Source: Thalassobaculum fulvum
Lineage (GTDB): Bacteria; Pseudomonadota; Alphaproteobacteria; Thalassobaculales; Thalassobaculaceae
Reading direction: 5' to 3'
Assembly (NCBI RefSeq): GCF_014652915.1
Contig: NZ_BMZS01000007.1
Location: forward strand, 248,001-312,000
DNA: 64,000 bases
Shown: piece by piece, positions 52,397 to 61,100 of the stretch
How positions within the stretch are numbered: the stretch's first letter is position 1
How the letters are laid out: each line of letters starts with the position of its first letter
Program-made: the position numbers and the translations under genes
The notes under the pieces: model-generated
Database searches by the model: none
The model's input: the letters and a program-made list of their open reading frames with translations, nothing else
What the model was told of the DNA's origin: nothing

Positions 52397-53965
52397 ATGA
52401 GACACGTGGCATATGCGCTCGGGCTCGCGACGGCCGTCGCGTTCGCCGGGGGAGCCAGCGCGAAGACGCTGAACTGGGCCAGCCAGGGCGACGCGCTGAC
52501 GATGGACCCGCACGCCCAGAACGAGGGTCCGACCAGCACCATGAACTCGCAGGTCTACGACAGCCTGATCCTGCGGGATTCGAAGCTCGCGAAGATCCCG
52601 GGGCTGGCGGTGTCGTGGAAGCCGGTCGAGCCGTCGGTCTGGGAGTTCAAGCTGCGGGAGGGCGTCAAGTTCCACGAGGGCCAGCCGTTCAACGCCGACG
52701 ACGTGGTGTTCTCGTTCCAGCGGGCGCTGTCGGAGACCTCGGACTTCAAGAACTACGTCAACTCGATCGAGACCGTCGACAAGGTCGACGACTACACGGT
52801 GCGGATCACCACGAAGGGTCCGAACCCGATCCTGCCGGACCAGATCAGCTCGATCCGGATCATGGACAAGGAGTGGTCCGAGCAGCACGGCGTCCAGGCG
52901 CCGCAGAACTACAAGGAGAAGGAGGAGACCCACGCGGTCCGCAATGCCAACGGCACCGGCCCGTTCATCCTCGCCAAGCGCGACCCGGACATCGAGACCC
53001 GGATGACCGTCAACGAGGCCTGGTGGGGCTGGGGAGTCTCCGACCCGAAGACCAACGTGAGCGAGATCGTCTACCGGCCGATCGCCAACCCCGCGACCCG
53101 GGTGGCGGCGCTGCTGTCGGGCGAACTCGACTTCGTGCTCGACCCGCCGCTGCAGGACCTGGCCCGGATCAAGGCCACGCCCGGCCTCAAGGTCGAGCAG
53201 GTCAACCAGATCCGCACGATCTTCTTCGGGGTCGACACCGGCGTCGACAAGCTGCGGCACACCGAGGTCGCCGGCGGCAACCCGTTCAAGAACCCGAAGG
53301 TCCGCGAGGCCATGTACCGCGCGATCGACATCGACACGATCCGCAAGAAGACGATGCGCGGCATGAGTTTCCCGGCCGGCATCATCACCTCGCCCGGCGT
53401 GCACGGCTACACCGAGGCGCTGGACGAGCGGCTCGGCTACGACGTCGACGCGGCGAAGAAGCTGCTGGCCGAGGCCGGCTATCCGAACGGCTTCAAGGTC
53501 CAGCTGGACTGCCCGAACGACCGCTACAACAACGACGAGGCGATCTGCCAGGCGACCGTCGGCATGCTCGCCAAGATCGGCATCGAGGTGTCGCTGAACG
53601 CGCGCTCGAAGAGCATCCACTTCAAGAGCCTGCAGAACAAGGAATCGGACTTCTACATGCTCGGCTGGGGCGTGCCGACGCTCGACTCCCACTACGTGTT
53701 CTCCTACCTCGCGGCCTCCAAGGGGAGCTGGAACTTCACCGGCTTCGCGGATGCCCGCCTGGACGAATTGACCACGCTGATGGAGACCGAGACGGACTCC
53801 GCCAAGCGGGACGCGATGATCAAGGAGGCCTGGGACATCCTGAAGGCGTCCAACGTCTACCTGCCGCTGCACCACCAGGTGATCGCCTGGGGCATGAAGG
53901 ACGGGCTGACGCTGCCGATCGTGCCCAACGATTCGCCGCAGTTCCGCACCGCGCAGTGGAAGTGA
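52397..53965 (+). CDS. ABC transporter substrate-binding protein, family 5 (peptide), second copy
   Basis: A 522-residue paralogue of the binding protein at 46455. Residues 1-22 form a Sec signal ending GGASA. NWASQGDALTMDPHAQNEGP, FKLREGVKFHEGQPFNADDV and KKLLAEAGYPNGFKVQLDCP align with the first copy, but the ligand-pocket regions differ, so a different peptide range is likely. The ATG at 52397 is used with a modest GGGGA site. A weak 7-base hairpin (52343-52365) lies between the DppF gene and this gene. A strong hairpin follows its stop. Confidence 0.94.
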   Translation: MRHVAYALGLATAVAFAGGASAKTLNWASQGDALTMDPHAQNEGPTSTMNSQVYDSLILRDSKLAKIPGLAVSWKPVEPSVWEFKLREGVKFHEGQPFNADDVVFSFQRALSETSDFKNYVNSIETVDKVDDYTVRITTKGPNPILPDQISSIRIMDKEWSEQHGVQAPQNYKEKEETHAVRNANGTGPFILAKRDPDIETRMTVNEAWWGWGVSDPKTNVSEIVYRPIANPATRVAALLSGELDFVLDPPLQDLARIKATPGLKVEQVNQIRTIFFGVDTGVDKLRHTEVAGGNPFKNPKVREAMYRAIDIDTIRKKTMRGMSFPAGIITSPGVHGYTEALDERLGYDVDAAKKLLAEAGYPNGFKVQLDCPNDRYNNDEAICQATVGMLAKIGIEVSLNARSKSIHFKSLQNKESDFYMLGWGVPTLDSHYVFSYLAASKGSWNFTGFADARLDELTTLMETETDSAKRDAMIKEAWDILKASNVYLPLHHQVIAWGMKDGLTLPIVPNDSPQFRTAQWK

Positions 53966-53981
53966 CCGTGACCTGACCCGG

Positions 53982-54010
53982 CGGCCGGCCCGGTTCCATC
54001 GGGCCGGCCG
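53982..54010 (+). promoter_or_regulatory. Intercistronic hairpin after the second peptide-binding protein gene
   Basis: CGGCCGGCCCG (53982-53992) pairs perfectly with 54000-54010 around GTTCCAT, 16 bases after the stop and 26 before the permease start. It occupies the same position as the hairpins at 43485 and 48063, though the sequences differ. Confidence 0.65.
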
Positions 54011-54035
54011 ACCGCTTCGATCGAGGGACCCGCCT

Positions 54036-55028
54036 TTGGTTTCCTACGTGATCCGCCGGCTCCTGCAGGCCGCGCTCGTCATGCTGGTCGTGGCGTTCGT
54101 GTCGTTTTCGCTGTTCCGCTTCGCGGGCGACCCCGTGAACAACATGGTCGGCCAGGAGGCCACCCAGGAGGACCGCCGGGAACTGCGCGAGCGGCTCGGC
54201 CTCAACGATCCGTTTCCCGTGCAGTTCGGCCGCTTCGTCGTCGACGCGCTGCAGGGCGAGTTCGGGATCTCCTATCGGCTGCAGCGGCCGGTCGAGGACC
54301 TGATCGCCGAGCGCATGCCGGCGACGCTCGAGCTGGTGCTGGTCTCGGCGGTGCTGGCCCTGATCACCGGCATCCCGCTCGGCGTGTACTGCGGCATCCA
54401 CCGCGATTCCTGGGTCAGCCGCGCGTTGCTGACGGTGTCGCTGATCGGGGTGTCGCTGCCGACCTTCGTGATCGGAATCCTGCTGATCTACCTGTTCTCG
54501 GTGCAGATGCTGGTACTGCCGTCGTTCGGACGCGGCGAGGTCGTGCAGATCGGCTGGTGGAGCACCGGATTCCTGACCTTCTCCGGCTGGCAGGCGCTGA
54601 TTCTGCCGTCGATCACCCTCAGCCTGTTCCAGCTGACCCTGATCATGCGGCTGGTGCGCTCGGAGATGCTGGAGGTGATGCGCACCGACTACATCAAGTT
54701 CGCGCGCGCCCGCGGGCTCAGCAACCGGGCGATCAACTTCGGCCACGCCCTGAAGAACACGCTGGTGCCGGTGATCACCATCGTCGGCCTCAACATCGGC
54801 TCGCTGATCGCGTTCTCGATCATCACCGAGACGGTGTTCAACTGGCCCGGCATGGGCCTGCTGTTCATCAAGGCCGTGCAGTTTGCCGACGTGCCGATCA
54901 TGGCCGCCTACCTGACCATGGTCGCGTTCGTCTTCGTGTCCATCAACCTGCTGGTCGACCTGCTGTACTACGCGATCGATCCGCGCCTGAAGGTCGACAG
55001 GGGGACCGCCGCCGGGCGGTTGAGCTGA
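54036..55028 (+). CDS. ABC transporter permease (DppB type), second copy, TTG start
   Basis: A 330-residue permease closely matching the one at 48131 (shared LTLIMRLVRSEMLEV and DYIKFARARGL). It lacks the roughly 17-residue periplasmic insert present in the first copy before the LPSFGRG segment. The start is TTG at 54036, with GAGGG at 54023-54027; no ATG or GTG fits the family N-terminus better. It is followed after one base by the DppC type gene. Confidence 0.94.
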   Translation: MVSYVIRRLLQAALVMLVVAFVSFSLFRFAGDPVNNMVGQEATQEDRRELRERLGLNDPFPVQFGRFVVDALQGEFGISYRLQRPVEDLIAERMPATLELVLVSAVLALITGIPLGVYCGIHRDSWVSRALLTVSLIGVSLPTFVIGILLIYLFSVQMLVLPSFGRGEVVQIGWWSTGFLTFSGWQALILPSITLSLFQLTLIMRLVRSEMLEVMRTDYIKFARARGLSNRAINFGHALKNTLVPVITIVGLNIGSLIAFSIITETVFNWPGMGLLFIKAVQFADVPIMAAYLTMVAFVFVSINLLVDLLYYAIDPRLKVDRGTAAGRLS

Positions 55029-55029
55029 C

Positions 55030-55998
55030 ATGGCCGTCGACGTCGAACCGCGGCGCGCCGCCGCATCCGACCGCCCGAAGGCGCCGTCCTCGGCGCTCGG
55101 CCGGCTGCTCGACTCCGATCTCTGGTGGAGCTTCACGCGCTCGCCGGTGACGGTGACCGCGGCGGTCGTGACCCTGGCCTACCTGCTGGCCGCGCTGTTC
55201 GCGCCGCTGGTCACGCCGCAGAATCCGTTCGACCCCGCCAGCCTGGTCTACGCCGACGCCTTCACGCCGCCGGCCTGGACCGAGGACGGCATGGCGCGCT
55301 ACCTGCTCGGTACCGACGACCAGGGCCGCGACATCCTCTCCACGCTGGTGTACGGCGCCCGGATCTCCCTGCTGGTCGGCTTCGCCGCGGTGCTGTTCTC
55401 GGCGGTGCTCGGCATCTCGCTCGGCATCCTGTCGGGCTATGTCGGCGGTTTCGTGGAGACGCTGATCATGCGAACCGCCGACATCCAGCTCACCGTGCCC
55501 GGCATCCTGATCGCCCTGATGATCGACGGGGTCGTGCGGGTCCAGGTCGGCGGCGAGATGGACGAGAAGCTGGCGATCATGGTCCTGGTGGTCGCCATCG
55601 GCATCTCCGACTGGCCGAAATACGCCCGCGTGACCCGCGGCGCCACGCTCGTGGAGCGCAACAAGGAGTACGTCCAGGCCGCCCGGGTGATCGGCATTCA
55701 CCCGTTCCTGATCATGTTGCGGCACATCCTGCCGAACGTGATGGGGCCGGTGCTGGTGATCGCCACCATCGGGCTCGCGCTGGCGATCATCAGCGAGGCG
55801 ACCCTGTCTTTCCTGGGGGTTGGGATGCCGCCGACCACGCCGTCGCTGGGGACCCTGATCCGCATCGGCAACAACTTCCTGTTCTCCGGCGAGTGGTGGA
55901 TCACCTTCTTCCCGTGCCTGGCGCTGGTCGGGCTCGCTCTCAGCGTCAACCTGCTCGGCGACTGGCTGCGCGACGCGCTGAATCCGAAGCTGCGGTAG
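55030..55998 (+). CDS. ABC transporter permease (DppC type), second copy
   Basis: A 322-residue permease paralogous to 49167. FTRSPVTVTAAVVTLAYLLA is helix 1, YLLGTDDQGRDILSTLVYGA the signature, and EYVQAARVIGIHPFLIMLRH the docking loop. It ends LNPKLR. The ATG at 55030 lies one base after the upstream stop. With no ATPase genes following, energy coupling presumably comes from the DppD and DppF type proteins of the first set. Confidence 0.95.
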   Translation: MAVDVEPRRAAASDRPKAPSSALGRLLDSDLWWSFTRSPVTVTAAVVTLAYLLAALFAPLVTPQNPFDPASLVYADAFTPPAWTEDGMARYLLGTDDQGRDILSTLVYGARISLLVGFAAVLFSAVLGISLGILSGYVGGFVETLIMRTADIQLTVPGILIALMIDGVVRVQVGGEMDEKLAIMVLVVAIGISDWPKYARVTRGATLVERNKEYVQAARVIGIHPFLIMLRHILPNVMGPVLVIATIGLALAIISEATLSFLGVGMPPTTPSLGTLIRIGNNFLFSGEWWITFFPCLALVGLALSVNLLGDWLRDALNPKLR

Positions 55999-56004
55999 CG
56001 GGCC

Positions 56005-56919
56005 GTGATCGTCGTCCTCGGCTCGATCAACGCCGACCTGTTCTTCGCCGTCGACCGGCTGCCGGGGCGCGGCGAGACCGTGCTGACCCCGACCGTGACC
56101 GTGCGGCCGGGCGGCAAAGGCGCCAACCAGGCAGCGGCCGCGGCCCGCGCCGGGGCGGTTGCGGCATTCTTCGGCTGCGTCGGCGAGGACAGTTCCGGCA
56201 GCGACATGCTGACGGCGTTGGCCGACACCGGCTGCGACGTCTCGGGCGTGCGGCGGGTCCCCGGCGCCACCGGCACCGCGGCGGTGATGGTCGAGGCCGG
56301 CGGCGAGAACCAGATCGTGGTGGCCAGCGGCGCCAACGGCGCGGTCGCGGCTGACCTGCTGGCGGACGCCGGGCTCGGCCCGGGCACCACCCTGGTGTGC
56401 CAGATGGAGATCCCGGTCGAGCAGACTGCCGCGGCCCTGCGGCGGGCCAGGGCGGCCGGCGCGCGGACCGTGCTGAATCTGGCACCGGCCCGGCCGATCC
56501 CGCCGTCGGCGCTGGCCGACGTGGACGTGCTGGTGGTCAACGAGCCGGAGGCCCGGACCCTGGAGGGCGAGGCCGGCACCCCGCTCGGCCTGGCACGCAA
56601 CCTGGCGGCCCGGCACCGGCTCACCTGCATCGTCACCCTCGGCGGCGACGGGGCGGTGGCGGCCGAGGCCGACGGCACCGCCTGGTCGGTCGGGGTACTG
56701 CCGGTCGCGGCGGTCGACACCGTCGGCGCCGGCGACGCCTTCGTCGGGGTGCTGGCGGCGACCCTCGACGGCGGTGGCGCTCTGCCCGAGGCGATGCGCC
56801 GCGCCAGCGTCGCCGCCGGCCTCGCCTGCACCGCCGAGGGCGCGATGAGCAGCCTGCCGGACGCCGCGGTTATCGACGCCCGGCTCGCCGACCTTGCCCC
56901 GGCCGGCCGGCTGGACTAA
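56005..56919 (+). CDS. rbsK: Ribokinase (PfkB family)
   Basis: A 304-residue sugar kinase that would phosphorylate ribose or a related sugar with ATP. GSINADLFF (residues 6-14) and GGKGANQA (36-43) bind the sugar; VVNEPEA and DTVGAGDAFVG with catalytic Asp244 bind ATP. The GTG at 56005 follows the permease stop by 6 bases, so it belongs to the peptide-transport operon. Its presence hints that the imported compound or its hydrolysis product contains a ribose-like sugar, for example a nucleoside or glycosylamine. PfkB relatives acting on nucleosides cannot be excluded. Confidence 0.9.
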   Translation: MIVVLGSINADLFFAVDRLPGRGETVLTPTVTVRPGGKGANQAAAAARAGAVAAFFGCVGEDSSGSDMLTALADTGCDVSGVRRVPGATGTAAVMVEAGGENQIVVASGANGAVAADLLADAGLGPGTTLVCQMEIPVEQTAAALRRARAAGARTVLNLAPARPIPPSALADVDVLVVNEPEARTLEGEAGTPLGLARNLAARHRLTCIVTLGGDGAVAAEADGTAWSVGVLPVAAVDTVGAGDAFVGVLAATLDGGGALPEAMRRASVAAGLACTAEGAMSSLPDAAVIDARLADLAPAGRLD

Positions 56920-56979
56920 CCATCACCGACCTTTCGTTGCGGCCGGCGACCGGCCCCCAATCAGCACAGGAGCAGACCG

Positions 56980-58170
56980 ATGGCGACGCTTTACGCGGGC
57001 GGCCTGGTATTCGACGGAACCGGCCGGCTGCTGGAGGATCACGGCGTGCTGGTCGAGGGGGCGACGATCGCGAAGCTCGCCCCGCTCGGCGAGTTCGACG
57101 GGTTCGCCGGCGAGCGGGTCGACACTTCGGGCGGCACCCTGCTGCCGGGTCTGGTCGACTGCCACGTCCACCTGTGCATGGGCGGCGAGGCCAACCCGCA
57201 CGCCGCCATGGTGGTGCTGCGCGACAGCCAGATCGTCATGAAGGCGCTGGCCAACGCCCAGACCACCCTGCGCGGCGGCGTCACCTCGGTGCGCGACTGC
57301 GGCGGCAAGGACTACCTGGAGTTCGCGGTCCGCGACGCCTGCAACACCGGCCAGCAGCTCGGCCCGACGATCCGCGCCGCCGGCCGGATGATCTGCATGA
57401 CCGGCGGTCACGGCAACCGGCTGGGCCGGATCGCCGACGGCGTCGACGAGGTGGTCAAGGCGGTGCGCGAGCAGGTGCACGCCGGCTCCGACGTCATCAA
57501 GATCATGGCGACCGGCGGCGTGATGACCCCGGGCGTCAACCCGGAGGATGCCCACTACACCGCCGAGGAGATGGCGGCCGGGATCCACGAGGGCCATCGC
57601 TTCCACAAGAGCTGCGCCAGCCACGCCCAGGGCTCGGAAGGCATCCTGAACGCGGTGCGCGGCGGGATCGACTCGATCGAGCACGGCATCTTCATGACCG
57701 ACGAGTGCGTCGAGGAGATGACCAAGCGCGGCACCTACCTGGTGCCGACCCTGGCGGCGGTGAAGAACATCCTGGCCCACAAGGACCAGGGCGTGCCGGC
57801 CTACGCGGTCGAGAAGTGCGAGCGCGTCGTGGTCGACCACGTCAACTCGATCCGCAAGTTCTACAAGGCCGGCGGCAAGATCGCGATGGGGACCGACGCC
57901 GGCACCCCGTACAACCGGCACGGCGTGAATGCGCTGGAGCTGCAGTACATGGTCACCGAGGCCGGCATCTCGCCGGCCGACGCGCTGGTTTTCTCGACCC
58001 GCAACGGCACCGACCTGATGGGCGTGACCGACCGCGGCACGATCGCCGACGGCAAGGCCGCCGACCTGCTGATCGTCGACGGCAACCCGGTCGACGACAT
58101 CGCCATGGCGGCGCTGGTCGCCAACCACCGCATGGTGGTGAAGAACGGCGTGGTGGCGAAGGCCCGGTAG
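56980..58170 (+). CDS. Metal-dependent amidohydrolase (imidazolonepropionase/prolidase-like)
   Basis: A 396-residue binuclear-metal TIM-barrel hydrolase. Metal ligands appear as His62 and His64 (DCHVHL), Lys174 (IKIMATGG, likely carbamylated), His215 (ASHAQG), His235 (IEHGIF) and Asp306 (GTDAGTP). The fold begins with the small beta-domain LYAGGLVFDGTGRLL. Relatives include Xaa-Arg/Lys/Pro dipeptidases (Sgx9260-type). The ATG at 56980 has AGGAG upstream. It sits 60 bases behind the ribokinase gene in the peptide-transport locus, so dipeptide or N-acyl hydrolysis is likely. Confidence 0.9.
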   Translation: MATLYAGGLVFDGTGRLLEDHGVLVEGATIAKLAPLGEFDGFAGERVDTSGGTLLPGLVDCHVHLCMGGEANPHAAMVVLRDSQIVMKALANAQTTLRGGVTSVRDCGGKDYLEFAVRDACNTGQQLGPTIRAAGRMICMTGGHGNRLGRIADGVDEVVKAVREQVHAGSDVIKIMATGGVMTPGVNPEDAHYTAEEMAAGIHEGHRFHKSCASHAQGSEGILNAVRGGIDSIEHGIFMTDECVEEMTKRGTYLVPTLAAVKNILAHKDQGVPAYAVEKCERVVVDHVNSIRKFYKAGGKIAMGTDAGTPYNRHGVNALELQYMVTEAGISPADALVFSTRNGTDLMGVTDRGTIADGKAADLLIVDGNPVDDIAMAALVANHRMVVKNGVVAKAR

Positions 58171-58227
58171 TGGCGCGGCGACTTCGGACCCGCTTTCGGT
58201 GAACGGTCCTTTTCGGACACGTCCTGA

Positions 58228-58239
58228 ACCCTATAGGGT
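58228..58239. promoter_or_regulatory. 12-base palindrome before the lipoprotein gene
   Basis: ACCCTATAGGGT is a perfect palindrome 79 bases before the lipoprotein start. It is AT-centred in a very GC-rich setting, so it may be an operator or overlap a -10 element (TATAGG). No convincing -35 is seen. Confidence 0.35.
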
Positions 58240-58317
58240 GTCGGGCAGCGCTTCGGACGTTTGCGCCGCGGCAGCGCCGCGTTTCAGACGGACGGCGGGG
58301 ACGAACTGGGGGCAACG

Positions 58318-59154
58318 ATGTCGCGTAGGTGGATGGCGCCCGCTCTGGGTGTGCTGCTGTGTGTCGTACTGGCGGCGTGCGCCGGGCGCTCGTCGCCGCG
58401 CTCGACCTTCAACGACGGGCCGCCGTTCGGCGGGCCCGAGACCGAGATCGTCTACAGCTACAGCGTGAAGCTGATCCCTCCGGCCGGAATGGCGGACTGG
58501 GAGAGCCGGAAGGTCGCGTCCCTGCCAAGCATCCATCTAGCGGAGCTGGGCGCCTCCGGGACGCTCTCGCCGGAGCAGCGAAGCATGCTCGCGGGCAAGG
58601 CCGGCCCGAGCTACATCGAGCTGCCGGCGATCGAGAAGACCGGCTATGTCGCGCGCCGCGTCGACGCCGGCCGCTACGCCTTCGTAAAGGCGGTCGACGT
58701 GGCGCAGACCGGCGGCCAGGGCCTGGTCTGCTTCGATCAGGCGGGCCGTCCGCTCGACGCGTCCGCCGTCATCGACGTGCGCCCGGGGGCCACGGTCTAC
58801 GCCGGGCATGTGTCGATGGAGATCGCGCTGGCGCCGTCTGCCGATCCCAAGGTCCTGGAGGCCTCGTTCGCCCGGCTCACGACGGCGCCTGCCGCACCCG
58901 GCGAGGATTTCGGGAAGCTCGGTGTCACCGAGGGTTCGGTGACCCGGCAGCCGTCGGCGCTAACCGCCTGTCAGCCATGGGTCTTTCGCGAGCTCATGGG
59001 CCGTCGCACGCAATGCACCGGCGAGACCCGCGGGCAGATCGACGACCGGGTCAAGGTCATTCGAGGCAACCGATCGATCATGCGGGACCTGTCCAAGCGT
59101 TTCAAATCCGCGTTTCCGGTCGGTCCCGAGCAGATTCTCCCTTGCCCGAGCTGA
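58318..59154 (+). CDS. Putative lipoprotein, 278 aa, unknown family
   Basis: No family is recognised. The ATG at 58318 follows GGGGG and begins MSRRWMAPALGVLLCVVLAAC: a positively charged start, a hydrophobic stretch and a lipobox LAAC with Cys21, so a membrane-anchored lipoprotein is likely. The mature part contains about four further cysteines (for example LVCFDQ, TACQPW, TQCTGE) that could pair as disulfides, and ends ILPCPS. Coding strength is like its neighbours. It lies between two hydrolase genes of the peptide locus on the same strand but shows no link in function. Confidence 0.72.
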   Translation: MSRRWMAPALGVLLCVVLAACAGRSSPRSTFNDGPPFGGPETEIVYSYSVKLIPPAGMADWESRKVASLPSIHLAELGASGTLSPEQRSMLAGKAGPSYIELPAIEKTGYVARRVDAGRYAFVKAVDVAQTGGQGLVCFDQAGRPLDASAVIDVRPGATVYAGHVSMEIALAPSADPKVLEASFARLTTAPAAPGEDFGKLGVTEGSVTRQPSALTACQPWVFRELMGRRTQCTGETRGQIDDRVKVIRGNRSIMRDLSKRFKSAFPVGPEQILPCPS

Positions 59155-59212
59155 GCCGTTCGGTCGAATACCCTCTCGCCCGGACGCCGCGTCCACAACC
59201 AGGAACCCGATC

Positions 59213-60391
59213 ATGCCGATCATCAACCGTATCGCCGATTTCCACGCCGACATGACCGCGTGGCGGCGCGAGCTGCACCAGCACCCGGAGCTGTCCTACG
59301 AGGAGGAGTGGACCAGCGACTTCGTGGCGAAGCAGCTGGAGTCGTTCGGCATCGAGGTGCACCGCGGCCTGGCCGTCACCGGCGTGGTCGGCAAGCTGGT
59401 CGGGCGTTCGGACAACGGCAAGGCGATCGGGCTGCGGGCCGACATGGATGCGCTGCCGATCACCGAGGCGACCGGTGCCGAGCATGCGTCGCTGAACCCC
59501 GGGCGCATGCACGCCTGTGGCCATGACGGCCACACCACCATGCTGCTGGGGGCGGCACGGTACCTGGCCGAGACCCGCAACTTCGACGGCACCGTGTACT
59601 TCATCTTCCAGCCGGCCGAGGAGGGCGGGGCCGGCGGCGACCGCATGGTCAAGGAAGGCCTGTTCGAGCTGTTCCCGGTCGAGACCGTGTGGGGCATGCA
59701 CAACATGCCGGGCATGCCGGTCGGCGAGTTCGCGGTGAAGGCCGGGCCGATGATGGCCGGCACCAGCGAGTTCGACATCGTCGTTCACGGCCGCGGCGGC
59801 CACGCCGCCATGCCGTACCAGACCGTCGACCCGATCGTCGTCGCTTCCGAGCTGGTCGGCGCCCTGCAGTCGATCGCCAGCCGCAGCACCCACCCGCTCG
59901 ACTCTGTCGTGGTGTCGGTCACCCAGATCCACGGCGGCGACGCCTACAACGTCATCCCGCCGCTGGTGAAGCTGTGCGGCACCGTGCGCACCTACCGCGA
60001 CGAGGTCACCGACATCGCCGAGCGGCGCATGCGGCAGATCGTCGACGGCGTGACCGCCGCTCATGGCGGCCGCGGCGACGTCGACTTCCGGCGCGGCTAC
60101 CCGGCGACCGTCAACCACGAGGCCGAGACCGAGATCGCGGCCCGGGTGGCGGCCGAGCTGGTCGGGGCCGACAAGGTGGACCGCAACCCGACCCCGAGCA
60201 TGGGCGGCGAGGACTTCGCCTACATGCTGCGGGCCCGACCCGGCAGCTACATCTGGCTCGGCGCCGGCGAGGCCGAGGCCGGTGCGATGCTGCACAACCC
60301 GGGCTACGACTTCAACGACGAGGTGCTGCCGCTCGGCGCCAGCTACTGGTCGAAGCTGGTCGAGGCCGAGCTGCCGCGGGCGGAAGGATAA
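59213..60391 (+). CDS. M20 family amidohydrolase (hippurate hydrolase-like)
   Basis: A 392-residue zinc amidohydrolase that cleaves N-acyl amino acids or similar amides. Metal ligands are in HACGHDGHTTMLLG (His100, Cys102, His104) and the Glu pair in QPAEEGGAGG. The dimerisation domain has VHGRGGHAAMPYQTVDPI, and the last ligand is in MGGEDFAYML. The Cys-bearing CGHDGH variant and length match the HipO/IAA-amino acid hydrolase group. The ATG at 59213 is used. It ends the forward peptide-scavenging block and converges on a small lipoprotein gene across a repeat. Confidence 0.94.
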   Translation: MPIINRIADFHADMTAWRRELHQHPELSYEEEWTSDFVAKQLESFGIEVHRGLAVTGVVGKLVGRSDNGKAIGLRADMDALPITEATGAEHASLNPGRMHACGHDGHTTMLLGAARYLAETRNFDGTVYFIFQPAEEGGAGGDRMVKEGLFELFPVETVWGMHNMPGMPVGEFAVKAGPMMAGTSEFDIVVHGRGGHAAMPYQTVDPIVVASELVGALQSIASRSTHPLDSVVVSVTQIHGGDAYNVIPPLVKLCGTVRTYRDEVTDIAERRMRQIVDGVTAAHGGRGDVDFRRGYPATVNHEAETEIAARVAAELVGADKVDRNPTPSMGGEDFAYMLRARPGSYIWLGAGEAEAGAMLHNPGYDFNDEVLPLGASYWSKLVEAELPRAEG

Positions 60392-60411
60392 CGGGGAGCG
60401 CCCGTCGCTTG

Positions 60412-60610
60412 GTGGGTTCCGGCGCCGGTCCGCCGAGGGCGGCCCGGTCCGGAATGACGACGGGGGGAGGGGGAACCGGCCGCCGCATCCCCGCTTCCGC
60501 CGAGGGCGGCCCGGTCCGGAATGACGATAGAGAGGTCGCGCGGGCCGACGCATCCCCCGATTTCGTCATTCCGGACGGCCGCGCGTGGGCGTGGCCGAGC
60601 CGGAACCCAC
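60412..60610. repeat. Paired-hairpin repeat, copy 11 (TTCC type, with a duplicated left arm)
   Basis: The element runs TGGGTTCCGG to CCGGAACCCAC but is longer than the others because a 31-base piece of the left arm is present twice, at 60430-60460 and 60497-60527. It sits between two converging genes. The region 60392-60630 holds nothing else. Confidence 0.85.
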
Positions 60611-60630
60611 GGCGCGACGGGCGCCGCCCG

Positions 60631-61044
60631 CTACCGGCAGGTCGCGTTGTACAGCCAGCTGTCGCCGCGCTGGTAGGCGAACACCTCGATCGCCTGCTCG
60701 GTCGTGGTGTAGCAGCTGAACAGCGGGATGGTGACGAAGTTGGTGAGCACGAAAGACACCGTGTAGTTGCCGTAGGTCGTTCCCGACAGGCAGAGCCGGC
60801 GGGTCTCGTTGCGGGCCAGCCGGAAGGTGGCGCGTTCGCGCGTCTTCATAAGAACGCGACCGGTGATGGTGAACGGCGCGCGGTTGCGCACCACCACGCA
60901 GACGTCACCGGTGAACTCGGGGCCGGAGGGTGGCTTCACCTCGCGCAGGTTCTCCTGTCCCCGGGGCTGCTGAGGAGGATCGTCGCAGCCGGCGAGCAGG
61001 CCGAGCGCCAGGACGGCGAGCAGGATGGAGCGGGCTGCGGTCAT
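60631..61044 (-). CDS. Small putative lipoprotein, 137 aa
   Basis: No family is recognised. The N-terminus MTAARSILLAVLALGLLAGCD is a lipoprotein signal with lipobox LAGC (Cys20). The mature part contains four cysteines (CVVVRNR, LCLSGT, FSCYTTT, ATCR) and alternating strands, suggesting a small disulfide-linked beta-domain in the periplasm or outer membrane. The ATG at 61042-61044 is used. It lies downstream of the third peptide-permease pair (56 bases before its end) but on the same strand only by position; it may have its own promoter. Confidence 0.72.
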   Translation of the reverse strand: MTAARSILLAVLALGLLAGCDDPPQQPRGQENLREVKPPSGPEFTGDVCVVVRNRAPFTITGRVLMKTRERATFRLARNETRRLCLSGTTYGNYTVSFVLTNFVTIPLFSCYTTTEQAIEVFAYQRGDSWLYNATCR

Positions 61045-61100
61045 GGCCCGACTTTGGCGGTTTCGGGCAGCGCCCGCAATCGTGGGTGACCGCAGCGCGC

